DNA from: Helicobacter sp. 11S02596-1
GTDB lineage: Bacteria; Campylobacterota; Campylobacteria; Campylobacterales; Helicobacteraceae
DNA length: 64,000 nucleotides
NCBI RefSeq assembly: GCF_002272825.1
Contig: NZ_MLAM01000004.1
Span: 88,488 to 152,487, forward strand
Direction of reading: 5' to 3'
Both the position numbers and the translations under genes were made by a program. The first letter of the stretch is position 1. Each line of letters starts with the position of its first letter. Positions 17,573 to 27,586 of the stretch are shown in pieces. The notes below the pieces were generated by a model. That model saw only the letters and a list, made by a program, of their open reading frames with translations. It had not been told where the DNA came from and searched no databases.

Positions 17573-20090
17573 TCACCCCATCGAATGCCTTGAGGGGCAA
17601 ACCATCCTTGAAGCAGCCAGAAGCCATAATATTTATATCCCTGCGATTTGTTATTTGACAGGCTGTTCGCCTACGGTGGCGTGCAAAATGTGTATGGCAG
17701 AAATGGATGGGAAGCGTGTTTATACCTGCAATGCAAAAGTCAAAGACAATGCAGAGATTTTCACCCAAACCCCCGAGTTACTCGCCGAAAAAAAAGCGAT
17801 TATGCAAACCTATGATGTCAATCACCCCCTAGAATGCGGGGTATGCGACAAAAGCGGGGAATGTGAACTCCAAGACTTGACCCTAAGGATGCGTGTAGAA
17901 AGCCAACATTTTAGCGTGCAAGATGACCCAAAAGAGTCCAAACACTGGGCGCAAACCATCTATGACCCCAATCTCTGCATTATGTGCGAACGTTGCGTTA
18001 CTACCTGCAAAGACAATCTCGGCGAAAGCAATCTCAAAGCCGTCAAAACCGAATTGCATTCTCCAGATAGTTTCAAAGATAGTATGCCAAAAGACCCATT
18101 TAGCGTCTGGAGTCGCAAGCAAAAAGCTTTGATTGATTTTGTCGGCGAGACCCCGTGTTTTGACTGCGGTGAGTGCATTTCTGTATGCCCAGTGGGGGCA
18201 TTGGGCTATAAGGATTTTAGCTACACAGCCAATGCGTGGGAACTCCAAAAAATCAGCTCGACTTGCCAACATTGCGCTGCAGGCTGTTTTATTAATTATG
18301 AAGTCAGACACCAAGACATATTAGGCGAACAACCCAAAATCTTTCGGGTCAGCAATAATTTCAATCACAATCCCATCTGTGGGGCAGGGAGATTTGCATT
18401 TGATACAAGTTCAAGCACGCAAGGTAGCCAAAACCTACTTGAAGCCAGGATTGCCCTGCAAAAAGCCACAGCTGTTCGTATCGGTGGGAATATCACCAAC
18501 GAAGAAGCCTATCTCATCGAGGGTTTGCGCCAAAAGCTCGGCTTTAAGCTCTATTGTGAAGAAAGCAGAAAATTCCAAGAATTTTCCCATATCCTTTCAC
18601 AAGACACACCCCAAAATCTTTCAGCCATCAAAAATACCGATCTCATCATCACGCTAGGTTCAGCTATCAAGACGGAAAACCCCCGTATCCGATATGCGAT
18701 CAATAACACCCTCAAGCTCAACAAATCTTCTTCCCTCATCTACGCCCACCCCATCAAAGACGCCTTGATAGAACGACTTGGTAGAAATGTCTTGCCTATC
18801 TATTATGCCCCACAAGCCGATGAGATTATCTTAGGAGCGATATTTTTGAGCCTAAATCTCAATCCAAACGATTGTCTAAAGCCTCTATTACAGACCCAAA
18901 AAACCCTACACAAAACCATCGCAAAAACGATCAAAAAAACCCTCCCACCAGAGGGCGACCAGCCGGCTAAAGAGATAAGCGAAAAAGTCGATGAAACTAT
19001 AGAAATCCCTTATTATGCGATGTTTGAAGAAATCGGGCTACCCCAAGAAACCTATGAAAAATTCTCCGCTCTTCTCAATTCTGCCCTCGTCTCTCCTAAC
19101 GCACCGGTTTTAATCATCGGACAAGATATTTATACCCACCCAAAAGCCAAAAACATCGCCGCCCTGCTGGCTTATCTGCAACAAAACACGCCTATTAAAA
19201 TCATCCTCATCCCGCCACAAACCAACTCTGTAGGCATTTCGCTCATTTGTGCGCTTGATAATCAAAACACTACCTGCGATAAAGAAAAGAGCCAAGAATA
19301 TATCGTTGGTATCCGCACAAAAGGCGATTTCACGATGGATTCAGACCAAAGTAATGCCAAAGGTAAGCCCTCCAAAGAAGTAGATTTTATCCTCCCAGCA
19401 CTCAATCAAATTGAAGGCACTCTGACCAATTTTGAGCACCGGCTTTTGCCACTCAAAAACGCTCTCCCCTTTGAAGGATACGATTTGAGCGATATTGCAC
19501 AAGGTTTTGGCTTCAGTGGGGAAAGCCTTATTGATTACACGCATTTATTGCCTACAAAAGCAGGCTACCAACCTACCCATTTTGATACGCTCAAAAACTT
19601 CTACGCACGCAGTGGGGAAGACAAAAGGGGTTATCTTTTATCGCACAAACAAAGCTTTTTTGAACAAACCATTCCCGAGGGGACACAAAACCATCAAGAC
19701 AATCACATTCCCCCCCAACATATCAAAGACCTCGAAGACATTGCGGGAGCGATTTGCCCCATAACGCCCATTTCACCGATTGTATCTAACACGCCCAATG
19801 CTATCAATGCCTATCTGAAATACCCCCAAAATCAATTTGAAACCACGATAACAAGCCAAAATCTCCAAACAAAAATCGGCATTTACACATCCAAAAATCA
19901 CCTCGAAACCCTCGGTCTCAAGCAAGGCGACATTATTTGTCTAACAAAGGACAATCGTGAAATCAAATCCCCCATTTATATTGATGAGGATATGCAACAA
20001 GATATTTTTGTCATCTCGCCTTGTCTGGATGAGCAAAACATATTCAAAGATAATATTTTCCAACACCTCACCCGAAAGGAATGCTTATGA
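17550..20090 (+). CDS. nuoG: NADH-quinone oxidoreductase subunit G, second copy
   Basis: 846 residues, close to the length of the single H. pylori NuoG. Same cluster order as its neighbour: 2Fe-2S cysteines in the first 60 residues, HPLECGVCDKSGECELQ, CIMCERCVTTC, CFDCGECISVCP, CQHCAAGC, and a later ICGAGRF. After the clusters it diverges strongly from the first copy and has an extra charged stretch near residues 440-490. The start is probably the ATG at 17550; another in-frame ATG lies at 17544. It overlaps the first nuoG by 23 nt. Confidence 0.93.
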   Translation: MIKITIDNHPIECLEGQTILEAARSHNIYIPAICYLTGCSPTVACKMCMAEMDGKRVYTCNAKVKDNAEIFTQTPELLAEKKAIMQTYDVNHPLECGVCDKSGECELQDLTLRMRVESQHFSVQDDPKESKHWAQTIYDPNLCIMCERCVTTCKDNLGESNLKAVKTELHSPDSFKDSMPKDPFSVWSRKQKALIDFVGETPCFDCGECISVCPVGALGYKDFSYTANAWELQKISSTCQHCAAGCFINYEVRHQDILGEQPKIFRVSNNFNHNPICGAGRFAFDTSSSTQGSQNLLEARIALQKATAVRIGGNITNEEAYLIEGLRQKLGFKLYCEESRKFQEFSHILSQDTPQNLSAIKNTDLIITLGSAIKTENPRIRYAINNTLKLNKSSSLIYAHPIKDALIERLGRNVLPIYYAPQADEIILGAIFLSLNLNPNDCLKPLLQTQKTLHKTIAKTIKKTLPPEGDQPAKEISEKVDETIEIPYYAMFEEIGLPQETYEKFSALLNSALVSPNAPVLIIGQDIYTHPKAKNIAALLAYLQQNTPIKIILIPPQTNSVGISLICALDNQNTTCDKEKSQEYIVGIRTKGDFTMDSDQSNAKGKPSKEVDFILPALNQIEGTLTNFEHRLLPLKNALPFEGYDLSDIAQGFGFSGESLIDYTHLLPTKAGYQPTHFDTLKNFYARSGEDKRGYLLSHKQSFFEQTIPEGTQNHQDNHIPPQHIKDLEDIAGAICPITPISPIVSNTPNAINAYLKYPQNQFETTITSQNLQTKIGIYTSKNHLETLGLKQGDIICLTKDNREIKSPIYIDEDMQQDIFVISPCLDEQNIFKDNIFQHLTRKECL

Positions 20091-21076
20091 GTGCCTATAT
20101 CATCGAAACCTTGATCAAAATCTTGGTGGTCGTTTTGGTATTTTCGTTTTTAGGGGCATTTGCGACGTATCTTGAAAGAAAAGTTTTGGCATTTTTTCAA
20201 CGCCGATTAGGACCTGTCTATGTCGGACCTTGGGGACTTTTTCAAGTGCTTGCTGATGGTATCAAGCTCTTTAGCAAAGAAGACATCTTGCCGATGAATG
20301 CCAACAAATTGATTTTCACCCTCGCGCCTATCATAGCGATGATGAGTGCGTTTATATCGATGGCACCGATCCCATTTTTTGGCGATTTTACGTTGTTTGG
20401 CTACCCCATCAAACCTATCATTTCAGATATTAATGTCGGGCTTTTATTTTTCTTGGCAGTCGGTTCTGTAGGGATTTATGCCCCGATATTAGCTGGGCTT
20501 TCTTCTGGGAGCAAATACTCCCTCATCGGGGCTGCAAGGGCAGCCATCCAGCTTTTGAGCTTTGAAGTAGTCAGCACGCTAACCATCTTGGCCCCGCTAA
20601 TGATTGTGGGTTCGCTTTCTTTGGTTGCTATCAATGATTATCAATCCGGTAGCGTGCTCAATTGGCTCGTATTCAAGCAACCCTTAGCATTTGTGCTGTT
20701 TTTGGTTGCTAGCTATGCTGAGCTCAATCGCACACCTTTTGACCTCCTCGAACACGAAGCCGAAATCATCGCTGGCTATGCTACTGAATACAGCGGGCTA
20801 AAATGGGGGATGTTTTTCTTAGCAGAATACGCCCATATGTTTGCATTCTGCTTTGTGATTTCGATTATCTTTTTTGGTGGCTACAATCCTTTGTGGTTCA
20901 TCCCTGGGGGCTTAGCTATTATCTTAAAAGTCTGCTTTTTTGTGTTTTTGGCGATGTGGGCAAGGGCGACATTCCCGCATATCCGCCCCGATCAACTAAT
21001 GCAGATGTGCTGGAAGATTATGATGCCCCTGGCATTACTCAATATTTTGCTTACAAGCATTGCGATCTTGCTTTAG
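20087..21076 (+). CDS. nuoH: NADH-quinone oxidoreductase subunit H
   Basis: 329 residues, eight membrane helices. Joins the peripheral arm to the membrane arm and lines the quinone tunnel; ERKVLAFFQRRLGP and NRTPFDLLEHEAEIIAGY are the conserved loops. I chose the ATG at 20087 (MSAYIIETL as in H. pylori) because AAGGA lies six bases upstream; an ATG at 20081 is too close. Overlaps the second nuoG by 4 nt. Confidence 0.97.
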   Translation: MSAYIIETLIKILVVVLVFSFLGAFATYLERKVLAFFQRRLGPVYVGPWGLFQVLADGIKLFSKEDILPMNANKLIFTLAPIIAMMSAFISMAPIPFFGDFTLFGYPIKPIISDINVGLLFFLAVGSVGIYAPILAGLSSGSKYSLIGAARAAIQLLSFEVVSTLTILAPLMIVGSLSLVAINDYQSGSVLNWLVFKQPLAFVLFLVASYAELNRTPFDLLEHEAEIIAGYATEYSGLKWGMFFLAEYAHMFAFCFVISIIFFGGYNPLWFIPGGLAIILKVCFFVFLAMWARATFPHIRPDQLMQMCWKIMMPLALLNILLTSIAILL

Positions 21077-21085
21077 GAGAATCAA

Positions 21086-21670
21086 ATGGCAAAACAACAT
21101 TACAGATGGATACAGCTACAAAAATCACCAACCACCCCGCCTCAAAAATTCTTTGGGACACTTAAAACCACCCTTGGAATGGATCTTTTCAAAGGGCTTG
21201 CCCTCACGCTCAAGGAATTTTTTAGCAAAAATGTAACCGTGCAATACCCTTTAGAAACCCTCCCTTTAAGCCCAAGATACCGAGCCGTGCATAATCTCCA
21301 AAGACTGCTTGAATCTGGTGAAGAAAGGTGCATTGGCTGTGGTTTGTGTGAAAAAATCTGCACGAGCAATTGTATCCGTATCATCACGCACAAAGGCGAT
21401 GATGGGAGGAAAAAAATCGACAGCTACACGATCAATTTGGGGCGCTGTATTTATTGTGGGTTGTGTGCAGAGGTTTGCCCAGAGCTTGCGATTGTGATGG
21501 GGGCGCGATTTGAAAATGCCAGCGAACAACGGGCGCATTTTGGTATCAAAGAAGATTTCTTAAAAAACCCCATTGAGGCAAAAAACCACTCCCAACAAGA
21601 ATTTCAAGGTTTTGGCGCTCCAAGCTATGATGCGGATACAAAAATCAAAAAAACCCCTTTGGATTATTAG
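21086..21670 (+). CDS. nuoI: NADH-quinone oxidoreductase subunit I
   Basis: 194 residues. Two 4Fe-4S ferredoxin motifs, [15 protein letters not shown] and [13 protein letters not shown], hold clusters N6a and N6b that pass electrons from NuoG to NuoB. The C-terminal about 40 residues are polar and variable. TAGGAG lies before the ATG. Confidence 0.97.
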   Translation: MAKQHYRWIQLQKSPTTPPQKFFGTLKTTLGMDLFKGLALTLKEFFSKNVTVQYPLETLPLSPRYRAVHNLQRLLESGEERCIGCGLCEKICTSNCIRIITHKGDDGRKKIDSYTINLGRCIYCGLCAEVCPELAIVMGARFENASEQRAHFGIKEDFLKNPIEAKNHSQQEFQGFGAPSYDADTKIKKTPLDY

Positions 21671-21679
21671 GAGATACGA

Positions 21680-22300
21680 ATGTTTGCAGTGATTGCTTTT
21701 TATCTTTTTGCCTCTTTGAGCTTGGCGATGTTTCTTGTTGTTGTAACGACTAAAAACATCTTATATGCGATGACTGCCCTTGCAAGCGGGATGATTTTCA
21801 TATCGGTGTTTTTCTTTTTGCTTGATGCCGAGTTTATGGGCGTGGTGCAAATCGCTGTTTATGCTGGGGCTGTCATCGTGATGTATGCGTTTGGGATGAT
21901 GTTTTTTGATAGCTCAAGCGATGTTATCGAAGCCTCACTCTCCCCCAAAACCCTCTGTGTGCTTGTCTTTGGGATCGCACTTATCTTGACACTTATCTTT
22001 GGAGCGCCGATTATTTCTGCTAATCTCTCCAATATCCAAACGGATACAAACCTAGCTATCACAAAGCAAATGAGCAATATTGAGCAAGTCGGTTATGTGC
22101 TTTTTACCAAATATCTCATCCCTTTTGAAGTCGCTGCGATTATGCTTTTGACAGCAATGATTGCCGGGATTGCTACCGGTATGCGCAAGGTTTGTTTCCC
22201 AACCGAAGAGATACCTATAAATCAAACCCCAACCAATCAGACCCCAACAAAACAAGAACTAAGCGAGAGAATACCTACGCCTACAAAGGAAAAATTATGA
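21680..22300 (+). CDS. nuoJ: NADH-quinone oxidoreductase subunit J
   Basis: 206 residues, five membrane helices with the conserved VYAGAVIVMYAFGMMFF helix. After the last helix there is an unusual hydrophilic tail of about 35 residues with a small direct repeat (NQTPTNQTPT). The stop overlaps the nuoK start (ATGA). Confidence 0.96.
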   Translation: MFAVIAFYLFASLSLAMFLVVVTTKNILYAMTALASGMIFISVFFFLLDAEFMGVVQIAVYAGAVIVMYAFGMMFFDSSSDVIEASLSPKTLCVLVFGIALILTLIFGAPIISANLSNIQTDTNLAITKQMSNIEQVGYVLFTKYLIPFEVAAIMLLTAMIAGIATGMRKVCFPTEEIPINQTPTNQTPTKQELSERIPTPTKEKL

Positions 22301-22599
22301 TAACACTCGGGCATTATTTAATCCTTTCAGGATTGCTATTTTGTGTCGGATTAGCAGGTGTTTTGAGGCGAAAAAATATCTTGATGTTGTTTTTTTCCAC
22401 CGAGATAATGCTTAATGCTATCAATATCGGATTTGTCGCCATCGGGCATTTTATCGGCGATATGACTGGGCAAATGTTTGCACTTTTTATCATCGCTATC
22501 GCAGCGAGCGAGGTTGCTGTGGGGCTAGGGCTTGTGATTATGTGGTTTAAAAAACACAAAACCCTTGATATTGACAATCTCAACACAATGAAAGGTTGA
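22297..22599 (+). CDS. nuoK: NADH-quinone oxidoreductase subunit K
   Basis: 100 residues, three membrane helices; STEIMLNAIN and IAIAASEVAVGLGL carry the two buried glutamates used in proton transfer. ATG at 22297 with AAAGGA upstream; the frame is open upstream but that part overlaps nuoJ. Confidence 0.97.
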   Translation: MITLGHYLILSGLLFCVGLAGVLRRKNILMLFFSTEIMLNAINIGFVAIGHFIGDMTGQMFALFIIAIAASEVAVGLGLVIMWFKKHKTLDIDNLNTMKG

Positions 22600-22602
22600 A
22601 AA

Positions 22603-24483
22603 ATGAATTTTTTATCAGATAACCATTATATTTTTCTTTTGTGTTTAGTTCTATTTGCACCGCTTGTTGGGGCGATATATGCGGGGTTTTTTGGAAGCAA
22701 ACAAAAATTTTTGCATATTGGAGTTTTTAATTCCTTATTGATTTTTATTGCATTCATCGCTGCAGTCTTTTTGTTTATCGCCACAACCAATGGCGTGCGC
22801 TTTGATTTTACTTTGATGGACTGGATGGCATTAGGGGACTTTCAAACGGGGTTTTCTTTTGTTGTTGATTCTGTGAGTGCGGCAATGATTTTTATCGTGA
22901 GTTTGGTTTCACTCGTGGTGCATATCTATTCGATCGGCTATATGGAAAAAGATTTGGGATTCAATCGTTATTTTAGCTACCTTTCAGGCTTTGTATTTTC
23001 GATGATGGTTTTGGTGCTAAGTGATAATTTCTTGGGCTTATTTATCGGCTGGGAGGGCGTGGGCGTTTGCTCGTATCTCTTGATTGGCTTTTGGTATCAA
23101 AAAACAAGTGCCAACACTGCTTCTATAGAAGCATTTGTGATGAATCGCATTGCTGATCTAGGGATGCTTTTAGGGATATTGATGATTTATTGGGTGTTTG
23201 GGTCGCTCAAATACACAGAAGTATTTGCGCTTATCTCAAACCCTGAGGTTTCGAGTTTTGATTTGAGTATCATCGGCATTTTGCTATTTATCGGGGCGAT
23301 GGGAAAATCCGCCCAATTCCCGCTACATACCTGGCTTGCCAATGCGATGGAAGGCCCGACACCTGTTTCTGCACTCATCCACGCAGCCACAATGGTAACC
23401 GCAGGGGTGTATCTGGTGATCCGTGCATACCCGCTCTATGAAGCCATCCCCCATATAGGTTATTTTATCGCCTGTCTGGGGGCATTTGTAGCGGTATTTG
23501 GGGCGAGTATGGCAGTGGTAAATAAAGACCTCAAAAGAATCATTGCTTATTCGACACTCTCCCAGCTTGGTTATATGTTTGTAGCAGCGGGTATTGGGGC
23601 TTATTGGATCGCATTGTTCCATCTAATGACACACGCTTTTTTCAAATCCCTTTTGTTTTTGGGTGCGGGCAATGTTATGCACGCAATGGAAGATAAACTC
23701 GACATTAGCAAAATGGGAAAACTTTTTGCGCCCTTAAAAGCCACGTGTATTTTGATGATTATCGCTTCGTGTGCGCTTTCTGGGGTCTATCCTTTTGCAG
23801 GATTTTTCTCAAAAGACAAGATTTTAGAAGTCAGTTTTGGGAGCGGGCATTATTTTTTGTGGTTATTACTTTTAATAGGCGCGATGATGACAGCATTTTA
23901 TAGCTTTAGGCTTATTATGCTCGTGTTTTTTGGTCCCAAAAAACATTCCATCCCTCACCCCCACGAAGCCAAACCCTATATGTTGTATATAATGTCCCCG
24001 CTGGGCGTTTTGGCTATTATTTCAGGTTTTTTTGAAGAAAATTTTTCTCATTTTATTTTCCAGACCATTCCGTTAAGGCAAGTTTTTCACGCCCCCGTTA
24101 CACTGCTTATCGCCATCACGAGCGCGGTTGTGATTATCTCGATCCTTTATGCTATCTATCGATACAAAAATGGCTATGAGGCATCTCAAAACAAAAAAAT
24201 AGAAAACGGCTTTTTCTACAAGCTTTTAGCCAATCAATACTATATCCCCCAGATTTATCAAAAAATCTTTATCGCCCCGTATGGAAAAATCGCCACTTTC
24301 TTATGGAAAAAAATCGAAATCAAAATCATTGATGCGAGTGTCGATAGCATTGGTAAGGTCTTGGTATCTCTAAGCAAAATCCTCCAATTTATCCAAAATG
24401 GCAATCTCACACGTTCGCTCCGCCTGATGACTTTGGGGATTTTAGTTATGCTTGTTTTTGCCATCATTGGATTTTGGAGGTAA
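22603..24483 (+). CDS. nuoL: NADH-quinone oxidoreductase subunit L
   Basis: 626 residues, antiporter-like proton pump at the far end of the membrane arm. GWEGVGVCSYLLIGFW, GAMGKSAQFPLHTWL and MEGPTPVSALIHAATMVTAG are the classic motifs. A long lateral C-terminal helix region follows (about residues 520-600). Confidence 0.97.
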   Translation: MNFLSDNHYIFLLCLVLFAPLVGAIYAGFFGSKQKFLHIGVFNSLLIFIAFIAAVFLFIATTNGVRFDFTLMDWMALGDFQTGFSFVVDSVSAAMIFIVSLVSLVVHIYSIGYMEKDLGFNRYFSYLSGFVFSMMVLVLSDNFLGLFIGWEGVGVCSYLLIGFWYQKTSANTASIEAFVMNRIADLGMLLGILMIYWVFGSLKYTEVFALISNPEVSSFDLSIIGILLFIGAMGKSAQFPLHTWLANAMEGPTPVSALIHAATMVTAGVYLVIRAYPLYEAIPHIGYFIACLGAFVAVFGASMAVVNKDLKRIIAYSTLSQLGYMFVAAGIGAYWIALFHLMTHAFFKSLLFLGAGNVMHAMEDKLDISKMGKLFAPLKATCILMIIASCALSGVYPFAGFFSKDKILEVSFGSGHYFLWLLLLIGAMMTAFYSFRLIMLVFFGPKKHSIPHPHEAKPYMLYIMSPLGVLAIISGFFEENFSHFIFQTIPLRQVFHAPVTLLIAITSAVVIISILYAIYRYKNGYEASQNKKIENGFFYKLLANQYYIPQIYQKIFIAPYGKIATFLWKKIEIKIIDASVDSIGKVLVSLSKILQFIQNGNLTRSLRLMTLGILVMLVFAIIGFWR

Positions 24484-24486
24484 CTT

Positions 24487-26064
24487 ATGGACTATCTACT
24501 CAGTATCGTTATTTTTTTCCCTGCGCTTGCCTCTGTGTTTGTTTTTATTATGGACAACAATGTCGCCAAGCCCTATGGTATCACCATCGGATTGATCGAA
24601 TTGATTTTGGTTGTCGCCCTTTGGATGGGATTTGATTATACCAATGAGGGTATGCAGTTTCAAAATGCGTTTGCACTTATCCCCACTTATGGTATCAACT
24701 ATCACGTCGGTATTGATGGGATTTCACTTTTTTTGCTCGTTTTGAACGCTTTTATCATTTTTTTGGCGACGATTTATCTCAACCAGCCCAATGACAAAAA
24801 CCACCTCGTCGTCTGCTTGCTGTTATTAGAGAGTATTTTAATGGGCGTGTTTTCATCTTTGAATGTGGTTTTGTTTTATATCTTTTGGGAAATATCACTC
24901 ATACCTATTCTCTATATGATCGGGGCTTGGGGAACTGGAGAAAAAATCTATGCGGCGTTAAAATTCTTTTTATACACATTTTTTGCTTCATTGATTATGT
25001 TTGTTGGAATACTTTATTTTGGGTATCTGTATTTTATCGCTTCAGGAGAATGGAGTTTTGATATCTTAGATTGGTATCGCCTCGCTTTGCCTTTTGATAT
25101 CCAAATATGGCTATTTTTGGCATTTTTCATCAGTGTGGCTGTCAAAATCCCTATCTTTCCTTTTCATACGTGGTTACCCCACGCTTATGGGGACGCCCCA
25201 ACACTAGGTTCTGTGGTCCTAGCTGCGGTGCTACTCAAAATGGGAACTTACGCTTTGGTGCGTTTTTCTCTCCCGCTTTTCCCTGATGCGAGCTTTGCAC
25301 TGGTAATCCCTGTGGCAATTTTGGCACTTTTTATGGTAATTTATGGCGGGTTGCTTGCCTTTGCTCAAACCGATATGAAACAAGTGATTGCCTACAGCTC
25401 CATATCCCATATGGGCGTGGCTGTCATCGGTATTTTTGCGCTCAATGTTCTTGGGATTGGCGGGTCGGTATTTGCGATGGTAGGGCACGGCATTGTCAGT
25501 GGGGCGTTGTTTATGCTTGTAGGGATGCTCTATCACCGCAGAAAAACAAGGCAAATTGCAGAATTTGGCGGGCTTGCTGGCGTAATGCCAAATTTTGCTA
25601 CATTATTTGGTATCGTGATGATGGCAAATGTTGGGTTACCCCTCACCGTCGGATTTGTGGGGGAATTTTTCAGTCTCTTGGGATTTTTCAAAACCCACCC
25701 TATCATCACCCTACTCGCAGGCACAAGTATCATCATATCGGCGATCTATATGCTCCATCTCTACAAAAAAGTATTTTTTGGCTCGATTCAAAACCCAAAA
25801 AATCTTGCCTTAAAAGACCTTTGCCCGCGTGAAATGAGCGTGATGATCCCACTCGTTGTCGTTATTATCTTTTTAGGTATCTATCCTAAGCCCCTTTTGA
25901 TACCCATCCAAAACAGCACCCAAGCACTCATCGAGATAATGAATGATCGCGCAGTCAGAGAGGATACAAAAAATCATCTACAAAATCAGTTGCAAAACAC
26001 CATACGCAAAAACCAGTCTATAGAAGTGCCAATCGCAAATAACAAACCAAGTAATGAGGTGTGA
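24487..26064 (+). CDS. nuoM: NADH-quinone oxidoreductase subunit M
   Basis: 525 residues, second antiporter-like pump. Motifs: YIFWEISLIPILYMIGAWG (pump glutamate), VKIPIFPFHTWLPHAY and QVIAYSSISHMG. A charged Asn/Gln-rich tail of about 45 residues after the last helix is not typical and is probably unstructured. 3 nt after nuoL. Confidence 0.97.
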   Translation: MDYLLSIVIFFPALASVFVFIMDNNVAKPYGITIGLIELILVVALWMGFDYTNEGMQFQNAFALIPTYGINYHVGIDGISLFLLVLNAFIIFLATIYLNQPNDKNHLVVCLLLLESILMGVFSSLNVVLFYIFWEISLIPILYMIGAWGTGEKIYAALKFFLYTFFASLIMFVGILYFGYLYFIASGEWSFDILDWYRLALPFDIQIWLFLAFFISVAVKIPIFPFHTWLPHAYGDAPTLGSVVLAAVLLKMGTYALVRFSLPLFPDASFALVIPVAILALFMVIYGGLLAFAQTDMKQVIAYSSISHMGVAVIGIFALNVLGIGGSVFAMVGHGIVSGALFMLVGMLYHRRKTRQIAEFGGLAGVMPNFATLFGIVMMANVGLPLTVGFVGEFFSLLGFFKTHPIITLLAGTSIIISAIYMLHLYKKVFFGSIQNPKNLALKDLCPREMSVMIPLVVVIIFLGIYPKPLLIPIQNSTQALIEIMNDRAVREDTKNHLQNQLQNTIRKNQSIEVPIANNKPSNEV

Positions 26065-26065
26065 T

Positions 26066-27559
26066 ATGCTAGAAAATTTTTATATTCCTTTAGATGATTT
26101 AAAACTCCACACGATTTTGCCTATGTTTATCGTGATATTTGGGGCTATTTGTATCCTCAGTGCCAACGCATTCACACTCAAATTTTCCCGTAGCCTCAAT
26201 GTCGCCCTCTGTATGCTTTTTATCGTGATTGACTTGGCTTTTGTGCTGGGTTTGCGGGGGTTTGATGTGGGATTTTTTGGGACAATTTACCTTGATGGGA
26301 TCTCAATCCTCACCCAAATCATCATCCTTGTTGGGAGTTTATTTTTTATCTTTTTAGCCATCTCAAAAGAACGTTACGCCGAATTTCAAACGCCCGAATT
26401 TTACCCGCTCTACCTATTGATGACAGCGGGCTTTCAGTTTATGGTTTCTAGTGATAATCTGATTTTGATCTTGCTAGGACTTGAGATTGCCTCGCTTTCT
26501 TTGTGTGTGCTCATCGCATTCAACGACGAAAATACCGGCATTGAAGCCGCTATCAAATACTTTGTTATGAGTGTTTTAGCCAGTGCATTTTATGCGATGG
26601 GGGCGATGATATTTTATCTAGCTACCGGTAGCGTGGAGATCCACCAAATTGCCACAAGCATTTATCAAAATGATTTTGAACCCACATTGTTACTCATTAC
26701 AGGGCTTGTGTTTATGATTGGGGCGATTGGTTTTAAAATCTCGCTCGTCCCATTCCATACGTGGATGCCCGATGTTTATGAGGGTAGCAATCCAGTGCTT
26801 GCAGGCTATATCTCGATTATTCCCAAAATCGCAGGCTTTGCCATCGCCATACGCATTTTTGATGAATTTATCAAATCCCAAATCCCTTGGGTAGAAAATC
26901 TCCTCTATATCCTCGTTGTCATCACGATTACGCTCCCCAATATTATGGCTTTTATGCAAGAAGACATCAAAAGAATGCTTTCTTTTAGCTCCATATCGCA
27001 TTCAGGATTTGCTTTGGCTTGTATTTTTATCAATACCACCCAAAGCCAAAATGCAATGTTTATTTATTGGTTTATGTTTTTATTTACAAATATCGGCTCA
27101 TTTGCCATCCTGTGGCTCTCAAAAAACAAACAAAAGCTTTGGCATCCCCATTACGACCACCCTTATGCGAAATTTCAAGGGCTCGTGCGGGTCTATCCAT
27201 TGATGGCAATATTACTGGCTATTTTTATGTTTAGCTTAGCTGGAATACCACCTTTTGCGGTGTTTTGGGGCAAAATGCTCGCTGTGAGCTCAGCTATCAA
27301 TGCCGGCTATATCTGGCTAGCGATCACAATGATGTTAAACAGTGCGATTGCAGCGTATTATTATTTGAAATTAATTGTTTTTATGTTCCTCAAAGAGCCG
27401 ATTGTATCGCAGGAAAATGCCGAAGTTTATATCGAAAATGCAACCTACTCCATCAAGGGCGTCATCGCAATTGCAGCGATTATTTGTTGCCTCTCGATTT
27501 TTATGGTCCAATTTTTGCTTGACATCACATCAAGTTATATCACCAATAGTGTTTATTGA
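26066..27559 (+). CDS. nuoN: NADH-quinone oxidoreductase subunit N
   Basis: 497 residues, third antiporter-like pump; LLGLEIASLSLCVLIAF and KISLVPFHTWMPDVYEGSN are diagnostic. ATG at 26066, just after the nuoM stop, with GAGGTG upstream; an earlier ATG at 26054 lies inside nuoM. Last complex I subunit. Confidence 0.97.
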   Translation: MLENFYIPLDDLKLHTILPMFIVIFGAICILSANAFTLKFSRSLNVALCMLFIVIDLAFVLGLRGFDVGFFGTIYLDGISILTQIIILVGSLFFIFLAISKERYAEFQTPEFYPLYLLMTAGFQFMVSSDNLILILLGLEIASLSLCVLIAFNDENTGIEAAIKYFVMSVLASAFYAMGAMIFYLATGSVEIHQIATSIYQNDFEPTLLLITGLVFMIGAIGFKISLVPFHTWMPDVYEGSNPVLAGYISIIPKIAGFAIAIRIFDEFIKSQIPWVENLLYILVVITITLPNIMAFMQEDIKRMLSFSSISHSGFALACIFINTTQSQNAMFIYWFMFLFTNIGSFAILWLSKNKQKLWHPHYDHPYAKFQGLVRVYPLMAILLAIFMFSLAGIPPFAVFWGKMLAVSSAINAGYIWLAITMMLNSAIAAYYYLKLIVFMFLKEPIVSQENAEVYIENATYSIKGVIAIAAIICCLSIFMVQFLLDITSSYITNSVY

Positions 27560-27586
27560 TATTTTTTGGACAAATCGGAGAAATCA

